Below, in pieces: positions 8,442 to 16,837 of a stretch of DNA of 64,000 bases. A program made the translations under genes and the position numbers. The stretch comes from Dehalococcoidia bacterium. GTDB taxonomy: Bacteria; Chloroflexota; Dehalococcoidia; Lucifugimonadales; Lucifugimonadaceae. The notes under the pieces are model-generated. The model did not search any database. It had not been told where the DNA came from and saw only the letters and a program-made list of their open reading frames with translations. The stretch is taken from contig JAAZYI010000020.1 of NCBI GenBank assembly GCA_014239735.1, forward strand, positions 1-64,000, in the 5' to 3' direction. The number at the start of each line of letters is the position of its first letter. The stretch's first letter is position 1.

Positions 8442-9203
8442 ATGGAGGTTACATTGAAATTTGGCTCATTTGAAAAATCTGGCTCAAAATTCATTGGTAT
8501 AATTAATGGAGAAAAAATTGAAGAGATTAAAGGTGATATTTTTACTGAAAAATATGATCGAACAGGTAATTTTTATGATATTTCTGAACTAAAAATTTTA
8601 CCTCCTGTAACACCATCAAGCATGCTTGCGTTAGCAAAAAATTATGGTTCCCATTTGCAAGGAGAAGAACCTCCAAAACAACCTGAACCGTTTTTTAAAA
8701 CTATCTCATCTATAGCGGCGCATAATGACGAAATAATAATCCCCAAGGATTCTGAAAAAGTAGATGCTGAATCTGAACTGGTTGTAGTAATAGGAAAGCT
8801 TGCTAAAAATGTTTCTCAAGATAAAGCTTATGATCATATTTTTGGTTATACTTGCGGAAATGATGTTAGTGCAAGGGATTGGCAAAAAGGAGATAAGAGC
8901 TGGTGGAGAGCTAAATCATCAGATTCCTTTTCTCCAATCGGACCTTGTATAGAAACTAATATAAATCCAGAAAATCTCCAAATCACAGGCAAGGTGAATG
9001 GCAATATTGTGCAGAGCTGTAATACTAGTGAAATGATTTGGTCTATACCAAAGACAATCGAATTTATAACAAAATATGTAACCCTATTTCCTGGCGATTG
9101 TATTTTTACTGGAACATCTGGTACTGCTGGGCAGATTAGTCCTGGCGACTTAGTCGAGATTGAAATTGAAGGAATTGGAAATCTAGTTAATCGTTGTGTT
9201 TAA
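8442..9203 (+). CDS. Fumarylacetoacetate hydrolase (FAH) family protein
   Basis: A 253-residue member of the FAH/2-hydroxyhepta-2,4-diene-1,7-dioate isomerase family, which act on 2,4-dioxo acids or decarboxylate oxaloacetate-like compounds in aromatic degradation. The metal-binding pattern is intact: the glutamates of DAESELVVVIG (about residues 106-116) and the aspartate of GYTCGNDVSARDWQ. TGTSGTAGQISPGD and the closing IEIEGIGNL strand are family-typical. The exact substrate is unknown. Start is ATG. It shares a 4-bp stop-stop overlap (TTAA) with convergent ccdA. Confidence 0.88.
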   Translation: MEVTLKFGSFEKSGSKFIGIINGEKIEEIKGDIFTEKYDRTGNFYDISELKILPPVTPSSMLALAKNYGSHLQGEEPPKQPEPFFKTISSIAAHNDEIIIPKDSEKVDAESELVVVIGKLAKNVSQDKAYDHIFGYTCGNDVSARDWQKGDKSWWRAKSSDSFSPIGPCIETNINPENLQITGKVNGNIVQSCNTSEMIWSIPKTIEFITKYVTLFPGDCIFTGTSGTAGQISPGDLVEIEIEGIGNLVNRCV

Positions 9204-10060
9204 CTAAATATTATTTTTAAATCATATATCCAATAGCTCAGCATGAATATTCCTGCAAAAGTTAAGAATATTCCAAATATTAGAGAGGACCATCTTCTGA
9301 AAAATCCGTTTATTCTTTTTGTGCTATTTATTGATATAAAAGTTGCGGCAGTTAAAACAGTTATGACAGATATCATTCCTAAAGAATAAGAAATAAAATC
9401 TATAAAAATTTTCTGGCTATTTGGCGAATTAATAGATCTTGTTACAACAGAAATAAATATTGGAAGAGCACAACCTACAGAAGCCAGCCCATAACTTACT
9501 CCAAAAAGTATAAATCCGATGGGATTAGCATTTTTAGGATTCCCAATTCTTGAACTTAAGGATGATATTTTGCTACTAAAAATTTTCTCCCCTTTTAATT
9601 CGCCAATTCCAAAATAAAGAATAAGTAAGGATAGGAGTATTGATAAGAATGGTATTAGGTCTCCAATTAACTCAGAACTTAATGAAACTATGATTGCTGC
9701 TAATGAAAATAATGCCACGAAGCCTAACCCAACGAATAAAATTATACTCAATGAGTTGACAACCTTTTTTGGAGTTGCTATGCCAGTAGAATCAGAGCTG
9801 TTATATACATATAGACCGAGATAGGCGGGTAACATTACTATCCCGCATGGATTGATAGCTGCTAGTACCCCAGCAGCAAAAGAATAGCCAAGATCAAATA
9901 TATCTAAGGTATTCGAGATGACGTTAGAACCTTGACTTGAAATTCTTAATACCTGTTTAATATAAGTATTGGTGAAAATATCAGTATAAAACGCTAGAAA
10001 TCCAATTATTATAGTAATAAAAGAAGTGACTACTAAATTATTTTTTATTATTATTTTCAC
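9200..10060 (-). CDS. ccdA: CcdA/DsbD-type thiol-reductant membrane transporter
   Basis: It moves reducing equivalents across the membrane to keep apocytochrome CxxCH cysteines reduced. The protein is 286 residues. After an extra N-terminal membrane anchor (about residues 8-30) there is the six-helix CcdA core, with one redox cysteine in AAINPCGIVMLPAYL (about 73) and the other in YGLASVGCALPIF (about 194). Placement close to the ccm operon supports a role in cytochrome c assembly; whether a CcmG/ResA thioredoxin is present elsewhere cannot be seen. The N-terminal extra helix is longer than in typical 230-residue CcdA. Start is ATG. Confidence 0.88.
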   Translation of the reverse strand: MKIIIKNNLVVTSFITIIIGFLAFYTDIFTNTYIKQVLRISSQGSNVISNTLDIFDLGYSFAAGVLAAINPCGIVMLPAYLGLYVYNSSDSTGIATPKKVVNSLSIILFVGLGFVALFSLAAIIVSLSSELIGDLIPFLSILLSLLILYFGIGELKGEKIFSSKISSLSSRIGNPKNANPIGFILFGVSYGLASVGCALPIFISVVTRSINSPNSQKIFIDFISYSLGMISVITVLTAATFISINSTKRINGFFRRWSSLIFGIFLTFAGIFMLSYWIYDLKIIFS

Positions 10061-10110
10061 ACCTCAATGTTACTAGAAGTAATTCAACTTAACGACAGTA
10101 TAAAAAAAAC

Positions 10111-10153
10111 TTGTACTTAATCCATTTTAATGTGCTATACTCCACAACGGAGT
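10111..10153 (+). promoter_or_regulatory. Putative rpsB promoter with small leader hairpin
   Basis: TTGTAC at 10111-10116 and an extended -10, TGCTATACT (hexamer 10136-10141), are separated by 19 bp, longer than the ideal 17. Immediately downstream ACTCC (10139-10143) can pair with GGAGT (10149-10153), followed by a T run to 10157. This is the first visible signal upstream of the long rpsB-to-proS run. Promoter and hairpin are read by eye and the transcription start is not known. Confidence 0.4.
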
Positions 10154-10168
10154 TTTTAGAAGAAAATA

Positions 10169-10948
10169 ATGGATAAATTACTAGAGGAAAAAGAAATAAA
10201 TTTAAGGACACTTTTCGAGGCTGGAGTTCACTTTGGCCACCCCACAAGGAAGTGGAACCCTAAGATGGACTCATTTATATTTACTAAGAAATCTAAATCC
10301 CATGTGATAAATCTTGAAAAAACCCTTGTGCAACTTGAAGAGGCAAGAAAATTGATTATCGATATTGTGTCTCAAGGTGGAGAGTGCATCTTTGTAGGCA
10401 CAAAGCTTCAGGCAAGGTCGGCTATTCAGAGGGAGGCAGAGAGATGTGAAAGTTTTTATGTTAATCAAAGATGGTTAGGCGGAATGCTAACAAATTTTGA
10501 AACTATGAAATCAAGAGTTGATACTCTAAAAAATCTTGAGGCTATAGCCGCAGATCAAAACGATAAGACTAATACTAAGAGAGAACTTCAGGTTTTTGCT
10601 ACTAAGGCAAAGAAACTTAAGAAATTTTTTGGAGGAATCGTTGGAATCGAGAAAGTTCCCCAATTGATGTTTTTAATTGATACAGAGATGGAATTTAATG
10701 CTGTCAATGAAGCTAATAAATTAGGAATTCCTATTGTTGCTATTGTTGATACAAATAGTGACCCTAACAAAATTAATGTTCCTATTCCAGGCAATGATGA
10801 TGCACTTAGATCAATAAGTATAATAACCAAGTTGATTGCAGATGCAGTTTTAGAAGGCAAAGAGAAATATGCTCAGATCCAAGAAGAGGAAATAAAGAAG
10901 GCAAAAGAATCACAGCTAAAAGAAGCCTCAAAAAACGACAAGGAGTAA
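10169..10948 (+). CDS. rpsB: 30S ribosomal protein S2
   Basis: A structural component of the small ribosomal subunit, 259 residues. The N-terminus LRTLFEAGVHFGHPTRKWNPKM and the internal NQRWLGGMLTNFETM and GIPIVAIVDTNSDPN motifs are diagnostic of S2. Length is at the normal upper end owing to a charged C-terminal tail (KEKYAQIQEEEIKKAK). AGAAG at 10158-10162 is a suitable ribosome-binding site for the ATG. It heads the conserved order rpsB-tsf-pyrH-frr and lies 3 bp from tsf. Confidence 0.98.
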   Translation: MDKLLEEKEINLRTLFEAGVHFGHPTRKWNPKMDSFIFTKKSKSHVINLEKTLVQLEEARKLIIDIVSQGGECIFVGTKLQARSAIQREAERCESFYVNQRWLGGMLTNFETMKSRVDTLKNLEAIAADQNDKTNTKRELQVFATKAKKLKKFFGGIVGIEKVPQLMFLIDTEMEFNAVNEANKLGIPIVAIVDTNSDPNKINVPIPGNDDALRSISIITKLIADAVLEGKEKYAQIQEEEIKKAKESQLKEASKNDKE

Positions 10949-10951
10949 AAT

Positions 10952-11446
10952 ATGAGCGTTGATTTGAATGTAGTAAAAGAACTTAGGCAAAAAACAGGCG
11001 CTGGTGTTATGGCTGTGAAAAAAGCACTTGATGAATCAGGTGGAGATTCAAATAAAGCAGAGGAAATATTAAAAGAACAAGGCCTTGCTAACGCTTTAAA
11101 AAAAACTGGAAGAGATACTTCTCAGGGTGCAATACAAAGTTATATCCACGCAGGAAACAAGATAGGCGCATTAGTAGAATTGAAATGCGAGACAGATTTC
11201 GTAGCCAGGACTGATGACTTTATAAATTTAGCAAAGGATCTTGCAATGCAGATAGCCGCCATGGGACCCTTATTTATATCTAAAGATGAAGAAGGAGCAG
11301 ACAAAGCTTCTGATGAAGAAATATTAATGTCTCAAGCATTTATTAAAGACTCTTCTATTACAATTGAGGATATGATCAAATCTATGATTTCTAAAGTTGG
11401 AGAAAACATAAATATTTCTAGAATAACTAAATTTGACCTTTCTTAA
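10952..11446 (+). CDS. tsf: Elongation factor Ts
   Basis: The guanine nucleotide exchange factor for EF-Tu. At 164 residues it is of the short type, lacking most of the coiled-coil/second-subdomain region of the roughly 280-residue E. coli protein. The UBA-like N-domain (VVKELRQKTGAGVMAVKKAL) and the core IGALVELKCETDFVARTDDF, which contains the TDFVA signature, are intact. The C-terminus (EDMIKSMISKVGENINISR) is the short C-domain. Short EF-Ts is known from Thermus and other groups. It lies between rpsB and pyrH with 12 bp to pyrH. Confidence 0.97.
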   Translation: MSVDLNVVKELRQKTGAGVMAVKKALDESGGDSNKAEEILKEQGLANALKKTGRDTSQGAIQSYIHAGNKIGALVELKCETDFVARTDDFINLAKDLAMQIAAMGPLFISKDEEGADKASDEEILMSQAFIKDSSITIEDMIKSMISKVGENINISRITKFDLS

Positions 11447-11458
11447 TATCTAAATCTT

Positions 11459-12181
11459 ATGGCACCGCGCACGATACTTTTAAAGCTTAGCGGGGAAGCG
11501 CTTATTGGTGAAAGAAAATTTGGTATAGATACTGATGTATTGGAATATCTATCTAAAGAAATTTCTGACGTGAAAGATAAATTTAATGATTTGAGGATCG
11601 CAATGGTCGTTGGTGGCGGTAATATTTGGAGAGGTGCAGATTATGAGAAATTAGGGATGGACAGGTCAGTTGCAGATTCAGCAGGAATGCTTGCAACAAT
11701 GATTAATGGGTTAGCCCTTCAAGATGCTTTAGAAAATATGAATATACCTGTAAGAACTATGTCTGCGCTCTCTAACCCTTCTGTTGCAGAATTGTTTATT
11801 AGGAGAAGAGCATTGCGACATTTAGATAAAGGCAGAATTGTGATTTTGGTAGGAGGTAGTGGAAATCCTTATATGACAACCGATACAGCCGCCGCTCTAA
11901 GAGCATTGGAAATTTCTGCTGACATATTAATGATGTCAAAGAATGATGTTGATGGGATATATGATTCTGACCCAAAAATTAATCCTTCTGCAGAAAAGAT
12001 TAATAAAATCACTCATATCGATGCTCTTTCAAGGCAAATTAAGGCTTTAGATAGCACTGCATTATCAATGTGCATGGATAATAATATGCCCATAAGTGTA
12101 TTTAATATTTTTAACAAAGGAGCCTTATCAGGTATCCTAGATGGAGAAAATTTAGGAACATTAATTACTCAGGATACCTAA
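11459..12181 (+). CDS. pyrH: UMP kinase
   Basis: Phosphorylates UMP to UDP in pyrimidine nucleotide synthesis. The 240-residue amino-acid-kinase fold shows LLKLSGEAL at the N-terminus, VVGGGNIWRG for phosphate binding, DSAGMLATMINGLALQDAL, and SGNPYMTTDTAAALRA, the nucleotide-binding stretch. KNDVDGIYDSDPK follows as usual. It is one of two links to pyrimidine metabolism in the window; the pyr operon lies at the right end. Start is ATG, one base before frr. Confidence 0.98.
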   Translation: MAPRTILLKLSGEALIGERKFGIDTDVLEYLSKEISDVKDKFNDLRIAMVVGGGNIWRGADYEKLGMDRSVADSAGMLATMINGLALQDALENMNIPVRTMSALSNPSVAELFIRRRALRHLDKGRIVILVGGSGNPYMTTDTAAALRALEISADILMMSKNDVDGIYDSDPKINPSAEKINKITHIDALSRQIKALDSTALSMCMDNNMPISVFNIFNKGALSGILDGENLGTLITQDT

Positions 12182-12182
12182 A

Positions 12183-12740
12183 ATGAGTGAAGCATTAATA
12201 TTAGACGTTAAGTCTAAAATGACTAATACAATTGAATATTTCAAGGAAGATATTTCAGGAATGAGAACAAACAGGGCTCATTCAGGTTTAGTTTCTGGCC
12301 TAATGGTGGATTATCACGGAACACAAATGAAACTATCTGAGCTAGGTCAAATAAGTGTTTCTGGTGGCTCCATGATACTGATTCAGTTATGGGATAAATC
12401 TGCAGTTACTTCTATTGCTAAAGATATAGAATCGTCTGATTTAGGTATTAATCCTGGAATAGAAGGAGATACAATCAGGCTTGTCGTTCCCCCTTTAAAT
12501 GAGGAAAGAAGATTGGAGCTGGTGAAGTCATTAAAAAAGAAATCAGAAGACACAAAAATATCAATAAGAAATGTCAGAAGAAATGGAATGGATGAGATAA
12601 AATTACTTGAAAAATCAGGTGAAATTTCACAAGATGATAGTAGAAGGCTTCAGTCAGAAATACAGAAAATCACTGATGACAATATTGGTCTTATTGCTAA
12701 TATCTCACAAGAAAAAGAAAACGAGTTGATGGAAGTTTGA
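12183..12740 (+). CDS. frr: Ribosome recycling factor
   Basis: Splits post-termination ribosomes together with EF-G. It has the normal 185-residue length. The family signature is visible: the N-terminal helix with MRTNRAHSGLVSGLMVDYHGTQMKLSELGQIS, then DTIRLVVPPLNEERRLELVKSLKK, and the helical RNVRRNGMDEIKLLEK motif. It is translated after pyrH with a 1-bp gap and is followed by uppS 6 bp later. Confidence 0.98.
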   Translation: MSEALILDVKSKMTNTIEYFKEDISGMRTNRAHSGLVSGLMVDYHGTQMKLSELGQISVSGGSMILIQLWDKSAVTSIAKDIESSDLGINPGIEGDTIRLVVPPLNEERRLELVKSLKKKSEDTKISIRNVRRNGMDEIKLLEKSGEISQDDSRRLQSEIQKITDDNIGLIANISQEKENELMEV

Positions 12741-12746
12741 AGCCTT

Positions 12747-13496
12747 TTGGGTAAAGAGTCCGATAAAAGTTTTGAATCTATTGTCCTAGATTCATTTGAA
12801 GAAAATTCCTCTTTAATGCCTTCACATATTGCCATAATTATGGATGGAAATAGAAGATGGGCGGCTAAGAAAAAAATTCCAGTTTTTTCCGGTCATAAGG
12901 CAGGCACTAAAAATATTGAGTCGATAGTAAAATTTATGGAATTGTTAGATATTAAATTCTTAACATTATTTACATTTTCTACAGAAAACTGGGATAGGCC
13001 TGAGAAAGAAGTTAACTATATCACTAAAACTTTGCTGTCAGAGTCTTTAGCAGAGAACTTTTCTAATCTTCATAAATTAGGCGTAAAGATCTTGATAAAA
13101 GGCAGCACAAAAAGACTAGACAATAAAACTAAGGAAAATATATTAGAAGCAGTAAAAAAAACTGAGAATAATAAAAGCATTAATCTGATCATTGCATTTG
13201 ATTATGGAGGAAGAAGGGAGATTATAGAAACTACAAAGAAAATCATAGATAGTAAAATTAATTCTGAAAAAATTAATGAAGATTTATTTAATAAATTTCT
13301 TAATAATGGAGTGCCAGATCCTGATTTAGTTATTAGGACTGGAGGGGAATATAGGCTTAGTAACTTCTTGATTTGGCAGACCGCTTATAGTGAATTTTTT
13401 ACCAGCAATGCTTTATGGCCTGATTTTGATGTTTTAGAATTTTCTAAGGCTTTAATTGAATTTTCTAAAAGGAAAAGAAGATTTGGGGTAGATTAA
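12747..13496 (+). CDS. uppS: Undecaprenyl diphosphate synthase (isoprenyl transferase)
   Basis: A cis-prenyltransferase that makes the C55 lipid carrier precursor. Of 249 residues, the first 30 are a variable leader. IAIIMDGNRRWAAKK carries the catalytic Asp and substrate Arg residues, LTLFTFSTENW is the conserved middle strand, and RTGGEYRLSNFLIWQTAYSEFF is the C-terminal signature. The start is TTG (12747); an ATG inside the leader is also possible. It is in the operon with cdsA and the isoprenoid genes dxr and ispG. Confidence 0.97.
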   Translation: MGKESDKSFESIVLDSFEENSSLMPSHIAIIMDGNRRWAAKKKIPVFSGHKAGTKNIESIVKFMELLDIKFLTLFTFSTENWDRPEKEVNYITKTLLSESLAENFSNLHKLGVKILIKGSTKRLDNKTKENILEAVKKTENNKSINLIIAFDYGGRREIIETTKKIIDSKINSEKINEDLFNKFLNNGVPDPDLVIRTGGEYRLSNFLIWQTAYSEFFTSNALWPDFDVLEFSKALIEFSKRKRRFGVD

Positions 13497-13502
13497 CTTT
13501 CT

Positions 13503-14348
13503 ATGAATAAAAGAATAAAGACAGCATTAATATTAACGCCAATATTGCTTTTATCTTTAGCATCAAGCATCTTTACTTTCTTATTAGTCCTAACATTGAT
13601 ATTTTTTATTGTTGCAGAGACTAACCTTTTGCTTACAAATGAAAGAAGAAATTTTAGAATATTAGTATATTTTATTTTATTTATCCCCCTTTATTTAATT
13701 TTAATTGGATGGGTCGATTATTCAGTAATTATTAATTCAATACTGCATTTTCTTTCACTTGTTATTGGAATTTTATTAATAACTGCTGGAATAATAAATA
13801 AGGATAAGGAAATAACTGGCAGGACTCAATTTTCTTATCTAGAGGGTAGAGCAACTGTAGAATTTCTATTAAGAGAATCGTCTGCATTATTTTTCATAAC
13901 AGGAGTTTCTTGTATATTATTATTATATGAATCATTTTCAGATCTTAAATGGATAATTATTCCGGTCTTGACAGTATTTGTTGTTGATTCTACATCCTAT
14001 TTAATTGGGTCTAAATTCGGTAGGCACAAAATTAATTTGCTTTCAAAATTAAGTCCTAATAAAAGCCTTGAAGGATATGCCGCAGGATACGTTGCAGGAA
14101 TTTTATTTTTCCTATTTATTAACTTCTTATTCAATAGTCCTATAACTGGATTTTATTTAAATTTTATTTTAGCGTTCTCTCTACCCTTTTTTGCAATTAT
14201 TGGGGATCTTTATGCTTCAGGAATTAAAAGGAATTTTGGAGTAAAAGATTTTGGATCAATTCTGCCCGGTCATGGTGGAATTCTTGACAGGCTAGACTCA
14301 ATAGTTATAACTCTAACCTTATTATCATTAGTAAAGGCAATATTATGA
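13503..14348 (+). CDS. cdsA: Phosphatidate cytidylyltransferase (CDP-diglyceride synthase)
   Basis: Makes CDP-diacylglycerol from CTP and phosphatidate, the precursor of membrane phospholipids. The protein (281 aa) has about eight membrane helices. The C-terminal signature is visible: ASGIKRNFGVKDFGSILPGHGGILDRLDS (quoted motif centre VKDFGSILPGHGG), with the Lys-Asp and the G-H-G-G-x-x-D-R-x-D ligands. It shares a 4-bp ATGA overlap with dxr. The sequence is exceptionally AT-rich, as expected for a membrane protein in this genome. Confidence 0.95.
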   Translation: MNKRIKTALILTPILLLSLASSIFTFLLVLTLIFFIVAETNLLLTNERRNFRILVYFILFIPLYLILIGWVDYSVIINSILHFLSLVIGILLITAGIINKDKEITGRTQFSYLEGRATVEFLLRESSALFFITGVSCILLLYESFSDLKWIIIPVLTVFVVDSTSYLIGSKFGRHKINLLSKLSPNKSLEGYAAGYVAGILFFLFINFLFNSPITGFYLNFILAFSLPFFAIIGDLYASGIKRNFGVKDFGSILPGHGGILDRLDSIVITLTLLSLVKAIL

Positions 14349-15463
14349 AAAAAAAAGTTTCTATTCTTGGTGCTACAGGATCTGTTGGGGCTCAATGTTT
14401 AGAGTTAATAGAAGAGAATCTGGTTGAGTTTGAGATAATTACCCTTACTGCAGGAAATAATGAAAAAAAATTAGAGGAGTATATAAATAAATTCAAGCCA
14501 GAATATTATTATTCTAATAGTGATACCGAATATTCATATGGCAAAAGACTTAGTAGTTATGATGAAGTACTAAAATATGATGAATCAGATCTTATCATTA
14601 TTGCTTTGTCAGGAATTGAAGGAATTGACCCTACAATTTCCTCTATTAAGCAGGGCAGGAAAATACTAATAGCCAATAAAGAAAGTTTGGTTGCAGGAGG
14701 AGATATACTCGTTGAGTTATCTCAAAATAATAATGCAGAAATAATTCCGCTAGATAGTGAGCACTCTGCAATATGGCAATGTATAAAGAATGAAGATCAC
14801 GGATCTATTGATAGAGTGATTCTGACAGCTTCCGGAGGCGCTTTAAGAGACCATTCGCCTGAAGAGTTAAAAAAAATTACTGTCAAAGATGTGTTGAATC
14901 ATCCGACTTGGAAAATGGGAAAAAAAATTACTGTTGATTCCTCCACATTAATAAACAAGGTATTCGAAGTGCAGGAAGCATCTAATCTTTTCTCATTGCC
15001 ACTCGACAAAGTAGATGTATTATTTCACAGACAGAGCTTGATTCATGGCTTGGCTGAATTTCAAGATGGGAATATATTAGCAGTAATATCATATCCTGAC
15101 ATGAAAATTCCAATATTGTATGGACTTTATTATCCTGACAGGTTCTCGAGTTCTAAAATTAAAAAAATAGATTTTAAAACAATATCAAGCCTGTCATTTG
15201 AATCTTTTCCTGATGAGAAACTTAGTTGGTTTAATTTTGGAATGAAGTTACTGAATTCATCAAAATTGGCTCCATCATTTTTAGTAGGATCAGATCAGGC
15301 AGCTGTAGAAATGTTCTTAAAAAAGAAAATTAGTTATACAGGAATGCTAGATATCATGGAGAGAGCTTACAGTAAATTTGATTTTGCAAAAGAGTATAAT
15401 TTAGAAACCATTAAAGAGACTGTACAAAGATCTTACTTGAACACTTTAGAGGAAACAGAATGA
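14345..15463 (+). CDS. dxr: 1-deoxy-D-xylulose-5-phosphate reductoisomerase
   Basis: Converts DXP to 2-C-methyl-D-erythritol 4-phosphate, the committed step of the MEP isoprenoid pathway. Within 372 residues the NADPH-binding GATGSVGAQ lies at about 8-16, the IANKESLVAGG segment at about 109-119, PLDSEHSAIWQC contains the metal-binding Asp and Glu, and LTASGGALRD plus HPTWKMGKKITVDSSTL complete the active site. Lengths and order are normal. It overlaps both neighbours by four bases (ATGA), so it is translationally coupled. Confidence 0.98.
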   Translation: MKKKVSILGATGSVGAQCLELIEENLVEFEIITLTAGNNEKKLEEYINKFKPEYYYSNSDTEYSYGKRLSSYDEVLKYDESDLIIIALSGIEGIDPTISSIKQGRKILIANKESLVAGGDILVELSQNNNAEIIPLDSEHSAIWQCIKNEDHGSIDRVILTASGGALRDHSPEELKKITVKDVLNHPTWKMGKKITVDSSTLINKVFEVQEASNLFSLPLDKVDVLFHRQSLIHGLAEFQDGNILAVISYPDMKIPILYGLYYPDRFSSSKIKKIDFKTISSLSFESFPDEKLSWFNFGMKLLNSSKLAPSFLVGSDQAAVEMFLKKKISYTGMLDIMERAYSKFDFAKEYNLETIKETVQRSYLNTLEETE

Positions 15464-16812
15464 CAGTTATTGCAAGCATTGTAAGCTTTATTTTAGTTTT
15501 GCTGCCTCTAATAATTTTTCATGAATTTGGGCATTATTTTTCAGCTAAGTTTTTTAAGATTAAGGTGCTAGAATTTGGTTTTGGATTTCCTCCAAAACTA
15601 TTTTCTTTATGGTCTGGTAAAAATTCTTTATTTATTAATAAAAAGCTACTAGAAAAATATAAGAATTTTACTCCAAAAAAATCTTTATTTGTGAAAACTA
15701 AACTAACTTATAATCAGTTATCAGTTGAAGATATATTTGACTCTAAAAAAGAAATTTCTTCGAATCTTATAAAAGATGTAATAGAAATATCTTCTCATTA
15801 CTATGAAGATGGAAAAATTTATTTTAAAGAGATGCAATGGTCATTTAATTTATTGCCTCTCGGTGGATTTGTAAGGCCTTTTGGAGAAGAAGATTCTGAC
15901 CACCCTGAGAGTTTTTATGTAAAGAAGCCGTATCAGAGATTAGTTGTATTAATTTCAGGAGTCTTAATTAATTTTTTGTTACCTTTTGTATTATTTTTTA
16001 TTGCATTTTTATTGCCTGGCCAGATTCAAAAATCAGATTTGATAATCATGGATGTTATTCAAGATTCTCCGGCATATAATTCTGGATTGAGGTCCGGAGA
16101 TAAAATTCTTTCTGTAAATGGAAGATCTATAAATGATATGAGCTCGTTGCAAAAAAATATAACTTCATCTTTAGGCGAAGACATAGAGATTGAAATTGAG
16201 AGAGGAATACCTAATGTTTTTTCGGATTCCTGGGAGGAAAAATTTTATTATAACGGAGACATAAAGTCTTTTTCGTCAAAGCCTAGATGGAACCCTCCTG
16301 AAGGACAAGGTGCTTTGGGAATCTCTATCTATTCTAGTAATTACACTAGAATAGATCCTAATTATGGCATTATTGGCTCAATAAAAGAATCTGTTTTTAG
16401 TGTTATTCAGCTTTTTGATTTATCAATAAACAGCATAAAAGCTATGATTGTTGGAAGTACTAATCCACAATTTTCAGGTCCAAGTGCTGTAGGTCCTGTT
16501 GGTATTAGTCAAATTACTGGCGAAATAGCTGTTGCTGAAATTAAGCTCAGAGATAAAATTATGATTTTTATTGAGCTAACTTCAATATTAAGTTTGAGTT
16601 TAGCCGTAATAAATTTATTGCCTATACCTGCTCTTGATGGAGGAAGAATTTTATTCGTATTAATAGAAATTTTAAGAAGAGGAAAAAAAGTTTCTCCTGA
16701 CAAAGAAAGATTAGTTCATGGCCTAGGATTCATTTTTATGCTTACTCTTTTATTCATAATAACTGCCCAAGATATAATTAGAATCTATCAAGGAATAAAT
16801 GTTGTAGGCTAA
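15460..16812 (+). CDS. rseP: Site-2 intramembrane metalloprotease RseP
   Basis: Cleaves membrane proteins within the bilayer in stress signalling. The 450-residue protein has the zinc motif HEFGH (about residues 21-25) in the first helix, a PDZ domain (SPAYNSGLRSGDKILSVNG, about 205-225), and the C-terminal LLPIPALDGGR site near 387 carrying the third zinc ligand. Between the first helix and LPLGGFV there is about 75 residues of extra hydrophilic sequence (about residues 48-125) where most homologues have a few. It sits between dxr and ispG, a common arrangement. The client (anti-sigma factor) is not in this window. Confidence 0.95.
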   Translation: MTVIASIVSFILVLLPLIIFHEFGHYFSAKFFKIKVLEFGFGFPPKLFSLWSGKNSLFINKKLLEKYKNFTPKKSLFVKTKLTYNQLSVEDIFDSKKEISSNLIKDVIEISSHYYEDGKIYFKEMQWSFNLLPLGGFVRPFGEEDSDHPESFYVKKPYQRLVVLISGVLINFLLPFVLFFIAFLLPGQIQKSDLIIMDVIQDSPAYNSGLRSGDKILSVNGRSINDMSSLQKNITSSLGEDIEIEIERGIPNVFSDSWEEKFYYNGDIKSFSSKPRWNPPEGQGALGISIYSSNYTRIDPNYGIIGSIKESVFSVIQLFDLSINSIKAMIVGSTNPQFSGPSAVGPVGISQITGEIAVAEIKLRDKIMIFIELTSILSLSLAVINLLPIPALDGGRILFVLIEILRRGKKVSPDKERLVHGLGFIFMLTLLFIITAQDIIRIYQGINVVG

Positions 16813-16837
16813 TGTTCATAGGAATATAATATTTTAA

